Assembly: GCF_000971275.1 (NCBI RefSeq)
Contig: NZ_LAPV01000041.1
Location: forward strand, 1 to 33,326
Direction: 5' to 3'
Length of the DNA: 33,326 bases
From: Devosia psychrophila
GTDB taxonomy: Bacteria; Pseudomonadota; Alphaproteobacteria; Rhizobiales; Devosiaceae
The notes beneath the pieces were generated by a model. It made no database searches and had not been told where the DNA came from. It was given only the letters and a program-made list of their open reading frames with translations. Both the position numbers and the translations under genes were made by a program. Shown in pieces: positions 8,383 through 16,790 of this stretch (positions within the stretch are counted from its first letter, which is position 1; every line of letters begins with the position of its first letter).

Positions 8383-8472
8383 AAAAGTTGGCTATCGAGA
8401 ACCGGACCGGACCGGACCGGACCGGAGCGTACGTTCGTACGTGAGGACCAGAAACACAGATAGCCGACTTTT
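8383..8472. repeat. Structured intergenic repeat, copy 1 (long stem-loop)
   Basis: The outer arms are 8383-8396 (AAAAGTTGGCTATC) and 8459-8472 (GATAGCCGACTTTT), 14-base complements with one mismatch that is a wobble pair on one strand. Inside lie GAGAACCGG, a five-fold ACCGG array, a perfect small hairpin CGTACG-TT-CGTACG (8428-8441) and GAGGACCAGAAACACAG. The order GAGAACCGG, AGCG, TACGTYCGTACG, GAGSACC, CAGA is shared with the element at 30024-30108. On the minus strand the outer stem is followed by TTTTT, so it may also terminate the L,D-transpeptidase transcript. Confidence 0.72.
8401..8425. repeat. Pentanucleotide tandem repeat, ACCGG x5
   Basis: Five perfect tandem ACCGG units lie inside the structured repeat. 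The second copy of the element, at 30046-30050, has a single ACCGG unit at the same position, so this is an expansion, probably by strand slippage. The array is non-coding. Confidence 0.9.
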
Positions 8473-8504
8473 GCAGCCAGGCATCACCCAAAATGGCGCC
8501 GCCT

Positions 8505-9101
8505 CTAGTGGTTGACGACGATCTTGGCGCCTACCGACACGCGTTCGTACAGATCTGCAACGTCATCATTCGTGAGACGGATGCAGCCGGACGAAACTGC
8601 CTGGCCGATCGACCATGGCTCCGAGGTGCCATGCACGCGATAGAGGGTCGAACCGATATACAGCGCACGCGCGCCGAGCGGGTTGTTCGGGCCACCTTCC
8701 ATGTAGGCGGGCAGATCCGGAACGCGCTTGCGCATCTGCGCTGGCGGGGTCCAGCCGGGCCATTCCGCCTTGCGGGTGATGCGGTGGGTGCCGGCCCACG
8801 TAAAGCCGTCACGGCCGACGCCGATGCCATACTTTAGGGCCTTACCGTCCTCCATCACGAGATACAGGCGGCGTTCGTCGGTCTCGATGATGATGGTGCC
8901 GGGAGCCTGCGAGGTCTTGTAGTCCACGATTTCCTTGCGGATGGGGCTGCCAGAGCGTGGGCTGGGCTTCGGAAGCGAGCTTGCATCCACCCAGGCGGCG
9001 TTGGCGGGGTCATACACGAGCGCTGCAGTGGCTGGCACCACGCTGATAGCCGACAGGAGTATCGACAGCCCAACTGCTGCCGCTGACTTGATATTGAACA
9101 T
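8505..9101 (-). CDS. Secreted L,D-transpeptidase (YkuD domain)
   Basis: From ATG 9101 this is a 198-residue protein with a signal peptide (MFNIKSAAAVGLSILLSAIS..., cleavage after about residue 26). A YkuD catalytic domain follows, with IIIETDERRLYLVMEDGKAL early and HGTSEPWSIGQAVSSGCIRL late. The H and C of HGT...SSGCIRL are the catalytic pair. Such periplasmic enzymes form 3-3 crosslinks in peptidoglycan or attach outer-membrane proteins to it. PPAQMRKRVPDLPAYMEGGPNNPLGARALY is the usual substrate-groove segment. An upstream ATG at 9143 (212 residues, longer basic N-region) is a real alternative; the open frame runs back to 9233. It is divergent from rpiA. Two hairpins follow the stop codon. 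Confidence 0.93.
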   Translation of the reverse strand: MFNIKSAAAVGLSILLSAISVVPATAALVYDPANAAWVDASSLPKPSPRSGSPIRKEIVDYKTSQAPGTIIIETDERRLYLVMEDGKALKYGIGVGRDGFTWAGTHRITRKAEWPGWTPPAQMRKRVPDLPAYMEGGPNNPLGARALYIGSTLYRVHGTSEPWSIGQAVSSGCIRLTNDDVADLYERVSVGAKIVVNH

Positions 9102-9353
9102 CTGACGACTTGGCCTCTGAAGTAGAACGGAGAATCGTTTCATCCGCTCCAAGAATTTCGGTTGCTTACGCGTATTGGGATACGGCGGAAAGGGGAGCTT
9201 GCCTCCAAATCGCCACACTCCGGTCACCTTCACTAAAATGTGTTGCTAGGCGGTTACACTTATCCTTCACTAATCCGTGATCTGCCCCGAAAGGTGGCAT
9301 TGACACCTGTGCCGGGCCCTGCAATTGCCAAAGCCGCAGCAGCGAGGATTATG

Positions 9354-10049
9354 ATGAGCGAGCATTTGAAACGGCAGGCCGCCGCCATGGCTCTGGCCAC
9401 CTTGAAGCCGGGCTTGCGCCTCGGTCTCGGCACTGGCTCGACCGCCCGTCATTTCGTCGATCTGCTCGGCAAGCAGGTTGCGGACGGCTTCGACTGCATC
9501 TGCGTACCCACGTCAGAAGCCACCGCCGAACAGGCCCGCTCGCTGAACATTCCACTGTCCGACCTCGACACGCTCGATCGTCTCGATGTGACCATCGATG
9601 GCGCCGATGAAATCGACCCACAGCTCAACCTGATCAAGGGTGCAGGTGGCGCCTTGCTGCGCGAGAAAATCGTCGCCGCAGCTTCCGACGTCATGATCGT
9701 TATTGCCGATAGCTCCAAGCTGGTCGAAACGCTGGGCCGCTTCCCGCTTCCGATAGAGGTCAATCGGTTCGGCCTCGGCGCCACGCGTCACGCTATCGCG
9801 GCGGTGATGGTCCGTCACGGCGCCGAGAGCGGGCTGCGGCTACGCGAAACAGCGCCCGGCCTGCCATACGTAACCGATGGTGGGCACCTCATTATCGATG
9901 CTTTTTTTGGCCGCATTTCGCAGCCAGAAGCGCTGTCACGCGACTTGCTGGACATTGCCGGGGTAGTGCAGCACGGGCTGTTCCTAAAAATGTGCAAGAT
10001 GGCTTATGTGGCGACCCCGGATGGCGTAAGAACGCTGGCGGCTGATTGA
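9354..10049 (+). CDS. rpiA: Ribose-5-phosphate isomerase A
   Basis: This 231-residue cytosolic enzyme interconverts ribose 5-phosphate and ribulose 5-phosphate in the non-oxidative pentose phosphate pathway. The phosphate loop is GLGTGSTARHF. Other marks are VTIDGADEIDPQLNLIKGAGGALLREKIVA (catalytic aspartate, lysine and glutamate region), VIADSSKLVETLG, PIEVNRFG, VTDGGHLIIDAFFG and GVVQHGLFL. The open frame begins further upstream at 9240, but ATG 9354 gives the family length, starts at the expected MSEHLKRQAA helix and is preceded by AGGA (9345-9348) at good spacing. The DUF2059 gene follows closely and may be cotranscribed. Confidence 0.96.
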   Translation: MSEHLKRQAAAMALATLKPGLRLGLGTGSTARHFVDLLGKQVADGFDCICVPTSEATAEQARSLNIPLSDLDTLDRLDVTIDGADEIDPQLNLIKGAGGALLREKIVAAASDVMIVIADSSKLVETLGRFPLPIEVNRFGLGATRHAIAAVMVRHGAESGLRLRETAPGLPYVTDGGHLIIDAFFGRISQPEALSRDLLDIAGVVQHGLFLKMCKMAYVATPDGVRTLAAD

Positions 10050-10067
10050 TTGATGGATCGGGACAAC

Positions 10068-10598
10068 ATGGCTTTTTCGACGATGACCGGCGTTATGACG
10101 CGCGCCAAGGCGCTGCTAGCGGTGGCGCTGAGCGCTGTTCTTATTACTGTCGCTATGCCTGCTGCCATGGCACAGGAAGTGCCGCCTGAACAGCTGGCTC
10201 TCGCCCGTAAATACATCGACCTCACCGACCGCGCCTCGGTGTACGAGATCACCCTTGTCGAGATCGGCATCGGCACCATGCGCCAGATCGTGCAGCAGAA
10301 CCCTGAGCTGTCGGACAAGACCGACGCCGCCGTCGGCAAGGTCCTCGAAGAATACCGCGATCGCAAGGGCGAGCTGCTCGACCAGTTTGCGCGCATCTAC
10401 GCTGTGCGTTTCACTGTCGAGGAACTGCAGCAGATCGTGGCTTTTTACGAGTCGCCGACTGGCCAGAAGCTGTCCCAGGCCAATACCGAAGTGAACTCCG
10501 ATCTGCAGGCCGTCCTGCAGGTCTTCACTAACAACACCCGTTCCGAATTCTTCGCCAAGGTTCGCGCCGAACTGCGCAGCCAGGGCCTGGAACTCTAG
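10068..10598 (+). CDS. DUF2059 family secreted protein
   Basis: This is a 176-residue protein with a signal peptide (MTRAKALLAVALSAVLITVA, ending near AMAQ), so it should be periplasmic. The mature part is helical and carries the DUF2059 signature VEELQQIVAFYESPTGQKLSQ followed by a conserved amphipathic helix. The molecular function of the family is not established. ATG 10068 is chosen because GGGA at 10060-10063 is well placed; TTG 10050, ATG 10053 and ATG 10095 are in frame. It lies 18 bases after rpiA and is followed by a strong terminator. Confidence 0.88.
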   Translation: MAFSTMTGVMTRAKALLAVALSAVLITVAMPAAMAQEVPPEQLALARKYIDLTDRASVYEITLVEIGIGTMRQIVQQNPELSDKTDAAVGKVLEEYRDRKGELLDQFARIYAVRFTVEELQQIVAFYESPTGQKLSQANTEVNSDLQAVLQVFTNNTRSEFFAKVRAELRSQGLEL

Positions 10599-10627
10599 TA
10601 TTTCCGCCGGGCGCATGGCAGCTATCG

Positions 10628-10655
10628 GACCCCGCCTTGTGCGGGGTCTTTTTTT
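10628..10655 (+). terminator. Rho-independent terminator after rpiA-DUF2059
   Basis: GACCCCGC (10628-10635) and GCGGGGTC (10641-10648) form a perfect 8-base stem with a 5-base loop, followed directly by seven T residues (10649-10655). This is a textbook terminator for the plus-strand rpiA unit and isolates glutathione reductase downstream. Confidence 0.95.
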
Positions 10656-10713
10656 ATGCGATCTGCCACCCGATATCATCGTCATATGCCGATGAAACAA
10701 CAGGAGCCGTCCC

Positions 10714-12093
10714 ATGACCCATGATTATGATCTTGTCGTCATCGGTGCCGGCTCCGGCGGGGTTCGCGCCGCCCGCATGGCCGCCACCTATGGCGCCAAG
10801 GTCGCCATTGTCGAAGAGTTCCGCGTCGGCGGCACCTGCGTCATTCGCGGCTGCGTGCCCAAGAAGCTCTATGTCTACGCCTCCCGTTTCCACGACCTGT
10901 TCGACGTCGCGTCCAGCTTTGGCTGGAAGGTCGATGCCAGCTTTGATTGGCCGACCCTCGTGGCTGCCAAGGAAAAGGAGATCACCAGGCTCGAGAGTGG
11001 CTACACCGCCAACCTCGAAAAGCCCGGCGTCGAGATCATCAAGGACCGTGCTGTTGTTACCGGTCCGAACTCCGTGCGACTGGTCAATGGCGATCGCGAA
11101 CTGACGGCCAAGTATCTGCTCATCGCCACCGGCGCGCATCCCAATATTCCGCACATTCCCGGCGCCGAACTGGGCATCACCTCCAACGAGGCCTTCGACT
11201 TGCCGGCACTTCCGCATTCCATCCTGATCGAGGGCGGCGGCTATATCGCCGTGGAATTCGCCACCATCTTTGCCGGCCTCGGCGTCAACACCACGCTAAT
11301 ATATCGCGGCGACTGCATCCTGCGCACCTTCGATGAAGATATGCGTCGTGGCCTCGAAGCCGGGTTGACCGATCGCGGCGTCAAGTTGATCTACCAGACC
11401 ACTATCAGCTCGCTGACGAAGCACGGCGATGACATCTCGGCCGCCTTCAGCGATGGCGTTACCGCCCCCTATGGCGCCGTCATGTTCGCCACCGGCCGCA
11501 TTCCCAATGTGCGTGGCCTCGGCCTCGACAAGGCCGGCGTCGTGCTGGAATCCAGCGGCATCATCAAGGTTGACGCCTACTCGCAAACATCGGTCCCATC
11601 GATCTATGCCGTTGGCGACGTCACCGGCCGCGCCCAACTCACTCCGGTCGCCATCCGCGAAGGCCAGTATTTTGCCGAGACGGTGTTCAACAACAACAAG
11701 CTGGCCGTCGATCACTCGATGATCCCGACGGCGGTGTTTTCCGATCCCGAAATCGGCGTTGTCGGCCTCACCGAGACCGAAGCCGCCACCCACGGCGACA
11801 TCGACGTCCATCTCGCCCGCTTCCGCCCGATGATGAACACGCTCTCAACCCGCACCGAGCGGATGATCCTCAAGCTCATCACCGAAAAGGACGGCGGCAA
11901 GGTGCTCGGCTGCCACATCCTCGGACCAGGCGCCGCCGAAATGATCCAGCTCGTCGCCATCCCCATGGGCATGGGCGCCACCAAGGCCGACTTCGACCGC
12001 ACCATGGCATTGCACCCGTCCGCCGCCGAAGAACTGGTCACCTTCAAAGGCCCCAGCTACACCTATCGCAACGGCGAAAAAGTCGGCGGCTGA
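10714..12093 (+). CDS. gor: Glutathione-disulfide reductase
   Basis: This is a 459-residue FAD- and NADPH-dependent disulfide reductase that regenerates glutathione from GSSG. The FAD-binding motif is VVIGAGSGGVRAARMAA (8-24). The redox disulfide is GGTCVIRGCVPKKL (C42 and C47). The NADPH domain has IEGGGYIAVEFATIFAGLG, and the arginines in YRGDCILRTFD match those that contact the 2'-phosphate. The C-terminal dimer domain carries the catalytic histidine and glutamate in HPSAAEELV. The start at 10714 has AGGAG (10702-10706) seven bases upstream. It stands alone between terminator-like hairpins. It would supply GSH for the Atm1-type exporter and GFA-type proteins elsewhere in the window, but that link is inferred. 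Confidence 0.97.
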   Translation: MTHDYDLVVIGAGSGGVRAARMAATYGAKVAIVEEFRVGGTCVIRGCVPKKLYVYASRFHDLFDVASSFGWKVDASFDWPTLVAAKEKEITRLESGYTANLEKPGVEIIKDRAVVTGPNSVRLVNGDRELTAKYLLIATGAHPNIPHIPGAELGITSNEAFDLPALPHSILIEGGGYIAVEFATIFAGLGVNTTLIYRGDCILRTFDEDMRRGLEAGLTDRGVKLIYQTTISSLTKHGDDISAAFSDGVTAPYGAVMFATGRIPNVRGLGLDKAGVVLESSGIIKVDAYSQTSVPSIYAVGDVTGRAQLTPVAIREGQYFAETVFNNNKLAVDHSMIPTAVFSDPEIGVVGLTETEAATHGDIDVHLARFRPMMNTLSTRTERMILKLITEKDGGKVLGCHILGPGAAEMIQLVAIPMGMGATKADFDRTMALHPSAAEELVTFKGPSYTYRNGEKVGG

Positions 12094-12099
12094 CAAAGA

Positions 12100-12125
12100 A
12101 GCGCCGCCCCTGAAGAGACGGCGCT
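12100..12125 (-). terminator. Possible weak terminator hairpin for the minus-strand gene
   Basis: AGCGCCG (12100-12106) and CGGCGCT (12119-12125) are perfect 7-base complements. On the minus strand the stem is followed by TCTTTGT, only moderately T-rich. It lies 22 bases after the stop codon of the gene at 12147. Confidence 0.4.
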
Positions 12126-12146
12126 CCGCTTCGATAAATCCAGGCG

Positions 12147-12638
12147 TTAGTTCATCGCCACGCCGTTGATGCTCACCGTGTCTGCAGAGATCGACACCGA
12201 CACCGTGCCCAGGGCGTAGGTCGAATGGCTGGTCGAAATCGAGGTGATATGGGCGCCGGTCATTTCATAGCGAATTTCGGTTGCCGCACCGGCGGCATCC
12301 TGCATCGCCGCCACGATGACCAAGTCTCGATCCGCGTTTGCCGCGTCATCGCCCTGTGCCGCCCATTCCAGCAGCTTGGCGTCGATCGGCGACAGCACGG
12401 TCATCGACAGCGAAAAGTCGGTTGAGGCGGGCACATCGTCATTGGCCTCGGTGCTCGACAGATAGATACTCAGGTCATTGACCGAGTAGGTGCTTTCGGT
12501 GCCGTCCGTCGCGGCCACGGTCACCTTGGCAGGCTCATAGGTTGCGACCACGTCCTGCGCCAGCACGCTGGTTGGCGCGATTGCCAGAACACCGAGAGCA
12601 AAGACTGTGGCGCGGAAAGACAGGCGATAGCTATTCAT
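12147..12638 (-). CDS. Secreted protein of unknown function
   Basis: I do not recognise the family. ATG 12638 gives 163 residues with a clear signal peptide (MNSYRLSFRATVFALGVLAI, ending at SVLAQ), so it is probably periplasmic or secreted. The mature part is rich in Ser, Thr, Ala and Val and alternates like beta-sandwich or beta-barrel strands (DLSIYLSSTEAND, FSLSMTVLSPIDAKLLEWA, EIRYEMTGAHITSISTS, GTVSVSISADTVSINGVAMN). It has no cysteine in the mature part. The second half loosely recalls Hcp/phage-tail-tube-like beta proteins, but not enough for a call. A longer frame runs upstream to 12695; the internal start is chosen for its signal peptide. It is divergent from the DAHP synthase gene. 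Confidence 0.72.
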   Translation of the reverse strand: MNSYRLSFRATVFALGVLAIAPTSVLAQDVVATYEPAKVTVAATDGTESTYSVNDLSIYLSSTEANDDVPASTDFSLSMTVLSPIDAKLLEWAAQGDDAANADRDLVIVAAMQDAAGAATEIRYEMTGAHITSISTSHSTYALGTVSVSISADTVSINGVAMN

Positions 12639-12779
12639 AGTCGGAAGCTCCTGGGGTAGGCCGCTAGCCATGCGGACCCAACCAATAGCTGTCAAGCGGC
12701 CACAATGTCCTTGGCACCGCGCCCCGCCCTTGGTATTCCGCCCACGACAATCCGTACCCTAGCGCTAGCGAGACCGCCG

Positions 12780-14156
12780 ATGACCAACTGGACCCCCGAT
12801 AGCTGGCGCGCCAAGCCGATTTCCCAGGTTCCGGCCTATCCCGATCCGGCGGCCCTGATCGAAGCCGAACGCCAGCTTTCGACATTCCCGCCGCTGGTGT
12901 TTGCCGGCGAAGCCCGCGACCTCAAGGCCAAGCTGGCCGCGGTCGCGCGAGGCGAAGCCTTCCTGCTGCAGGGCGGCGATTGCGCGGAGAGCTTTGCCGA
13001 GCACGGCGCCGACCACATCCGCGATTTCTTCCGCGTCTTCCTGCAAATGGCCGTCGTGCTGACCCATGGCGCATCTAAGCCCGTGGTGAAGGTCGGCCGC
13101 GTTGCCGGCCAGTTCGCCAAACCGCGCTCCGCCGATACCGAAATCATCGATGGCGTCGAACTGCCCTCCTATCGCGGCGACATCATCAACGACATCGCCT
13201 TCACAGAACACTCCCGCGTGCCCGATCCCGATCGCATGCTGCAGGCGTATCGACAGTCCGCCGCCACGCTCAACCTGTTGCGCGCCTTCTCGTATGGTGG
13301 TTATGCCGAGCTGACCCGTATCCATGACTGGACCGTGGGTTTCATGAAGGGCTCCAACTGGTACCCGCGCTATGAGGAAGTCGCGCGCAAGATCGACGAC
13401 GCCATCACCTTCATGGGCGCCCTCGGCCTCAACCCCGACAATACGCCGGCGCTGCGCCAGACCAGCTTCTTCACCAGCCACGAAGCCCTGCTCCTCGGCT
13501 ACGAGGAAGCGCTGACGCGTCGCGATTCCATCAGCAACAACTGGTACGCTACCTCCGGTCACATGCTGTGGATCGGCGACCGCACCCGCCAGCCCGATGC
13601 CGCCCACGTCGAATATTTCGCAGGCATCCACAATCCGATCGGCATCAAATGCGGTCCCTCGCTGAGCGGCGAAGACCTGCTGCGCCTGCTTGATCGCCTC
13701 AACCCCACCGATGAGGCTGGCCGCATCACGCTGATTGCCCGCTTCGGCTCCGACAAGATTCATGATCATTTGCCGCGTCTCATCGAGACCGTCCAGAAGG
13801 CCGGCCGCACCGTCGTCTGGTGCTCTGACCCGATGCACGGCAACACCATCAAGGCGTCCACCGGCTTCAAGACCCGTCCTTTTGATCGCGTGCTGTCCGA
13901 AGTTAAGTCCTTCTTCGAAATCCACCGCGAAATGGGCACCTATGCCGGCGGCGTGCATATCGAGATGACCGGCGACGATGTCACTGAATGCGTCGGCGGC
14001 GTTTCCGCTGTGACTGAGGCGACCCTTGCCGACCGCTACAACACCTATTGCGACCCCCGCCTCAATGCCAGCCAGGCGCTGGAACTGGCTTTTCTCGTCG
14101 CCGAGGAAGTCCATGCCCAGAAGCCGCCGCGCCAGCGTCTTGCGGCCGGGGAATAA
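12780..14156 (+). CDS. 3-deoxy-7-phosphoheptulonate (DAHP) synthase, class II
   Basis: This 458-residue enzyme condenses phosphoenolpyruvate and erythrose 4-phosphate, the first step of the shikimate pathway. Class II (plant/AroAII type) marks are [28 protein letters not shown], the GDIIND block, [57 protein letters not shown] and [13 protein letters not shown]. Metal-ligand Cys, His, Glu and Asp are all present in these motifs. The length is standard. The frame extends upstream to 12705, but ATG 12780 ([13 protein letters not shown]) matches the family N-terminus; the ribosome site is weak. Class II enzymes are often feedback-regulated by aromatic amino acids, but nothing in this sequence shows the effector. 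Confidence 0.96.
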   Translation: MTNWTPDSWRAKPISQVPAYPDPAALIEAERQLSTFPPLVFAGEARDLKAKLAAVARGEAFLLQGGDCAESFAEHGADHIRDFFRVFLQMAVVLTHGASKPVVKVGRVAGQFAKPRSADTEIIDGVELPSYRGDIINDIAFTEHSRVPDPDRMLQAYRQSAATLNLLRAFSYGGYAELTRIHDWTVGFMKGSNWYPRYEEVARKIDDAITFMGALGLNPDNTPALRQTSFFTSHEALLLGYEEALTRRDSISNNWYATSGHMLWIGDRTRQPDAAHVEYFAGIHNPIGIKCGPSLSGEDLLRLLDRLNPTDEAGRITLIARFGSDKIHDHLPRLIETVQKAGRTVVWCSDPMHGNTIKASTGFKTRPFDRVLSEVKSFFEIHREMGTYAGGVHIEMTGDDVTECVGGVSAVTEATLADRYNTYCDPRLNASQALELAFLVAEEVHAQKPPRQRLAAGE

Positions 14157-14252
14157 TTGTTCGGCAGGCCGAACCCGAAGTGACCTAGCGCGTTGCGGAT
14201 CATCCGTAGCGCGCTATACTTTGTGCGCCAATCCTGTTGACGAAAGCTCTGC

Positions 14253-16157
14253 ATGCCCCAGTCCCTGTTTCCTGCTGCGACCCCTGAGGCGCGCATCCGC
14301 CTTGAGCAGGATCCGGCCCTCAAGCTGATCAGCGATTTCGATTGGTCGGCCAATCCGCTTGGACCAATCCCGCACTGGCCGGAAAGCCTGCGCGGCGCCG
14401 TGCGCATGATGATGCTGGCATCCACGCCCATGGTCATGCTGGTCGGGGAAAAAGGCATCCTGGTTTACAATAACGGCTATGCCCAGTTCGCCGGCAATCG
14501 GCACCCGGAAGTCTTTGGCACGCCAGCGCTCGACGCCTGGCCCGAAGTCGCCGAATTCCACCGCAGCATAATCGAGCGTGGCCTGGCGAATGAGTCCTGG
14601 GCCCTGCGCGATCAGGAACTGGTGCTCAATCGCCGTGGCCAATTAGAATCCTGCTGGATGGACCTGCAATACAGCCCGCTGGTCGGCGAAAACGGCCTTT
14701 CCATGGGCACGCTTTGCATCGTCTATGAAACCACCGAGCGCATGCTTGCCGAAAAGGCACTGGCCCGCAGCGAGGAGCGCCTGTCGCTCGCTCTCAGCGG
14801 CTCAAGCCTCGTCGGCACATGGGACTGGGACGTGACGGAGAATGTCGTTACGTCCGACGACAAGTTCGCAACGATGTTCAATCTGGATCCTCTGCACGCC
14901 GGCCTCGGCGGGTCGATGGAGGATTTCCTGGCGGCCATCCATCCCGAGGACGTGACCCGGGTCCGCGAGGAGATCGCGACGGTCCTCAGGGACGGCTCAA
15001 CCTATCGCTGCGAATACCGCCTTATCGGGGCTGACGGCTCCGTTCACTGGATTATCGCTTCGGGCCGGCCTCGTCTCGGCCCCGATGGCGTTGCCACGCG
15101 CTTTCCCGGGGTCATCGTCGACGTCACCGAACAGCGACGCATATCCGATGCTCTGGCCGAGAGCGAAATCCGCTTCCGCACCCTTGCCGACACCATGCCC
15201 CAAATGGTCTGGTCGACTTTGCCCGATGGTTTCCACGATTATTACAACGCCCGTTGGTACGAGTTCACCGGCGTGCCTGTGGGCTCAACCGACGGCGAGG
15301 GCTGGAACGACATGTTCCACCCCGATGATCGGGAGCGCGCTCGCACCGTCTGGCGCCGCTCGCTTGATACCGGCGAGCCCTATCATATCGAATACCGCCT
15401 CAGGCATCACTCCGGCAATTATCGCTGGACGCTTGGCCTGGCCCTGCCCATTCGGGACGCCCGTGGCGAGATCGTCCGCTGGTTCGGTACCTGTACCGAT
15501 ATTAACGAGACGAAAGTTTTCGCCGAGGAGCGCGAACTGGTGGCTCAGGAGCTTAGTCATCGCATCAAGAACATCTTTGCGGTGCTGACCAGCATTATCA
15601 GCCTGTCGGCCCGCAGCCGTTCTGACGAAATCAAGGCTTTCTCGGTCGAACTGCGCCAGCGCATCTATGCTCTGGGCGAGGCCCATGACTTTATTCGTCC
15701 CCACAGCCAGGTGTCCCGTCCCCCCGAACACCAGGGCTCGCTGAACTCGCTGATTGACCGGCTAATGCAGCCCTACAGCCAGGACGGACGCTCACGCATC
15801 ACGTTCTCCGGGGAAGATACCTTGATCGACGACGGAGCAGCGACTCCGCTTGCCTTGCTGATCCACGAATTGGGAACCAATTCCGCCAAATACGGAGCCT
15901 TGTCGCTCGGTTCGGGCAGGATTGACCTTGCGGGTCGTCATGATGGCGATCGCTATTGGCTGTCATGGAAAGAAACGGGCGGACCGCCCATTGCCGGGGA
16001 AGTGGAGCTTGCAGGCTTTGGTTCGCGCCTCGTCCAGCTCAGCGTAGAAGGGCAGATGCGCGGCCGCCTCGCTCGGATATGGGAAGTTGATGGGCTGAGG
16101 GTGGAAATTGATCTGCCACTCGACGCTCTGCGGCGCTCTGGCCGTTTGAACGGCTGA
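14253..16157 (+). CDS. PAS-domain sensor histidine kinase, HWE family
   Basis: The protein is 634 residues with no membrane segment, so it is cytosolic. Three PAS-type domains lie at about residues 25-165, 175-295 and 303-420; each of the last two ends in a PAC-like strand followed by DVTEQRR or DINETK. The kinase core begins at about 430 with ELVAQELSHRIKNIFAVLTSII (phospho-acceptor H436). It has LIHELGTNSAKYGALS as the N box and LSWKETGGPP, the W-x-E motif that defines HWE kinases, then GFGSRLVQLSVEGQMRG. No LOV cysteine motif is present, so light sensing is not indicated. HWE kinases are common in alphaproteobacteria, including in general stress response circuits. The convergent response regulator, with only a 9-base gap, is a plausible partner. 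Confidence 0.93.
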   Translation: MPQSLFPAATPEARIRLEQDPALKLISDFDWSANPLGPIPHWPESLRGAVRMMMLASTPMVMLVGEKGILVYNNGYAQFAGNRHPEVFGTPALDAWPEVAEFHRSIIERGLANESWALRDQELVLNRRGQLESCWMDLQYSPLVGENGLSMGTLCIVYETTERMLAEKALARSEERLSLALSGSSLVGTWDWDVTENVVTSDDKFATMFNLDPLHAGLGGSMEDFLAAIHPEDVTRVREEIATVLRDGSTYRCEYRLIGADGSVHWIIASGRPRLGPDGVATRFPGVIVDVTEQRRISDALAESEIRFRTLADTMPQMVWSTLPDGFHDYYNARWYEFTGVPVGSTDGEGWNDMFHPDDRERARTVWRRSLDTGEPYHIEYRLRHHSGNYRWTLGLALPIRDARGEIVRWFGTCTDINETKVFAEERELVAQELSHRIKNIFAVLTSIISLSARSRSDEIKAFSVELRQRIYALGEAHDFIRPHSQVSRPPEHQGSLNSLIDRLMQPYSQDGRSRITFSGEDTLIDDGAATPLALLIHELGTNSAKYGALSLGSGRIDLAGRHDGDRYWLSWKETGGPPIAGEVELAGFGSRLVQLSVEGQMRGRLARIWEVDGLRVEIDLPLDALRRSGRLNG

Positions 16158-16166
16158 TGGCCGGCC

Positions 16167-16586
16167 TCACTTGGTCGGACCGACATTGGGCTCGCTGAAC
16201 AACTGCAGCCGCGCCGGCGGTATGGCGTCTGCCGTAGCGCGCCGGGCTACCACATAGGCAACCGCCGCCCGCAAATCGCGCTCTGTAACCGGCTTGGACA
16301 ATACGCCGACGGTGCCAGGCACGCCATAACCCAGTTGCGATGGGTTGGCAGTCATATAGACCACCGTCACGCCATGCGCCTGCGCCAGGGTCCGCCCGAT
16401 GCCGATACCGGTGGGGCCATCCTGCAGATTCAGATCGACCAGTGCCACGTCGACCGTTGAAGCCAGGGCAAGCGCCGAGCGCTCGTCAGAGGCAATGCCA
16501 ACGGCGACAAACCCCATTTCCTCTATGACATGCTCGATTTCGGTCGCGACGAAAATCTCGTCCTCGACCACCAATATACGCGTCAT
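16167..16586 (-). CDS. Single-domain response regulator
   Basis: This is a 139-residue receiver domain without an output domain. The acidic pocket is ILVVEDE, the phospho-acceptor D51 is in DVALVDLNLQDG, the switch threonine T79 is in VVYMTANPSQ, and K98 is in VGVLSKPV. All key residues are intact. ATG 16586 starts exactly at the MTRILVVEDE strand; the frame continues upstream without similarity. A single-domain regulator facing an HWE kinase gene suggests a phosphorelay or sink role, as in other alphaproteobacterial HWE systems. The partnership is inferred from position only. Confidence 0.92.
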   Translation of the reverse strand: MTRILVVEDEIFVATEIEHVIEEMGFVAVGIASDERSALALASTVDVALVDLNLQDGPTGIGIGRTLAQAHGVTVVYMTANPSQLGYGVPGTVGVLSKPVTERDLRAAVAYVVARRATADAIPPARLQLFSEPNVGPTK

Positions 16587-16790
16587 CCAACCGCTCTTCG
16601 TACCATTCACCCTTCGAGGCAACTCACCGACCTGCAGGGGGTTGCCCGCAACAGCGCATATTCCTGCGCTGGTCGATCAATTCCGCCTGCAAGGGGTTAC
16701 TAGACTGCCAATCCAGCGGACTTAGCGGGATTTTAACCCTAACGCATCATGAATTGATGATTGCCCACGGGTAGACGTCCGGAGAACATC

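Noticed and set aside
8401..8425. ACCGG array as a CRISPR or minisatellite array
   Set aside because: Units are five bases with no spacers; it is a short tandem expansion within a hairpin element.
12765..14114. 449-codon minus-strand open frame opposite DAHP synthase
   Set aside because: It is an antisense shadow caused by high third-position GC; the plus-strand gene has all family motifs.
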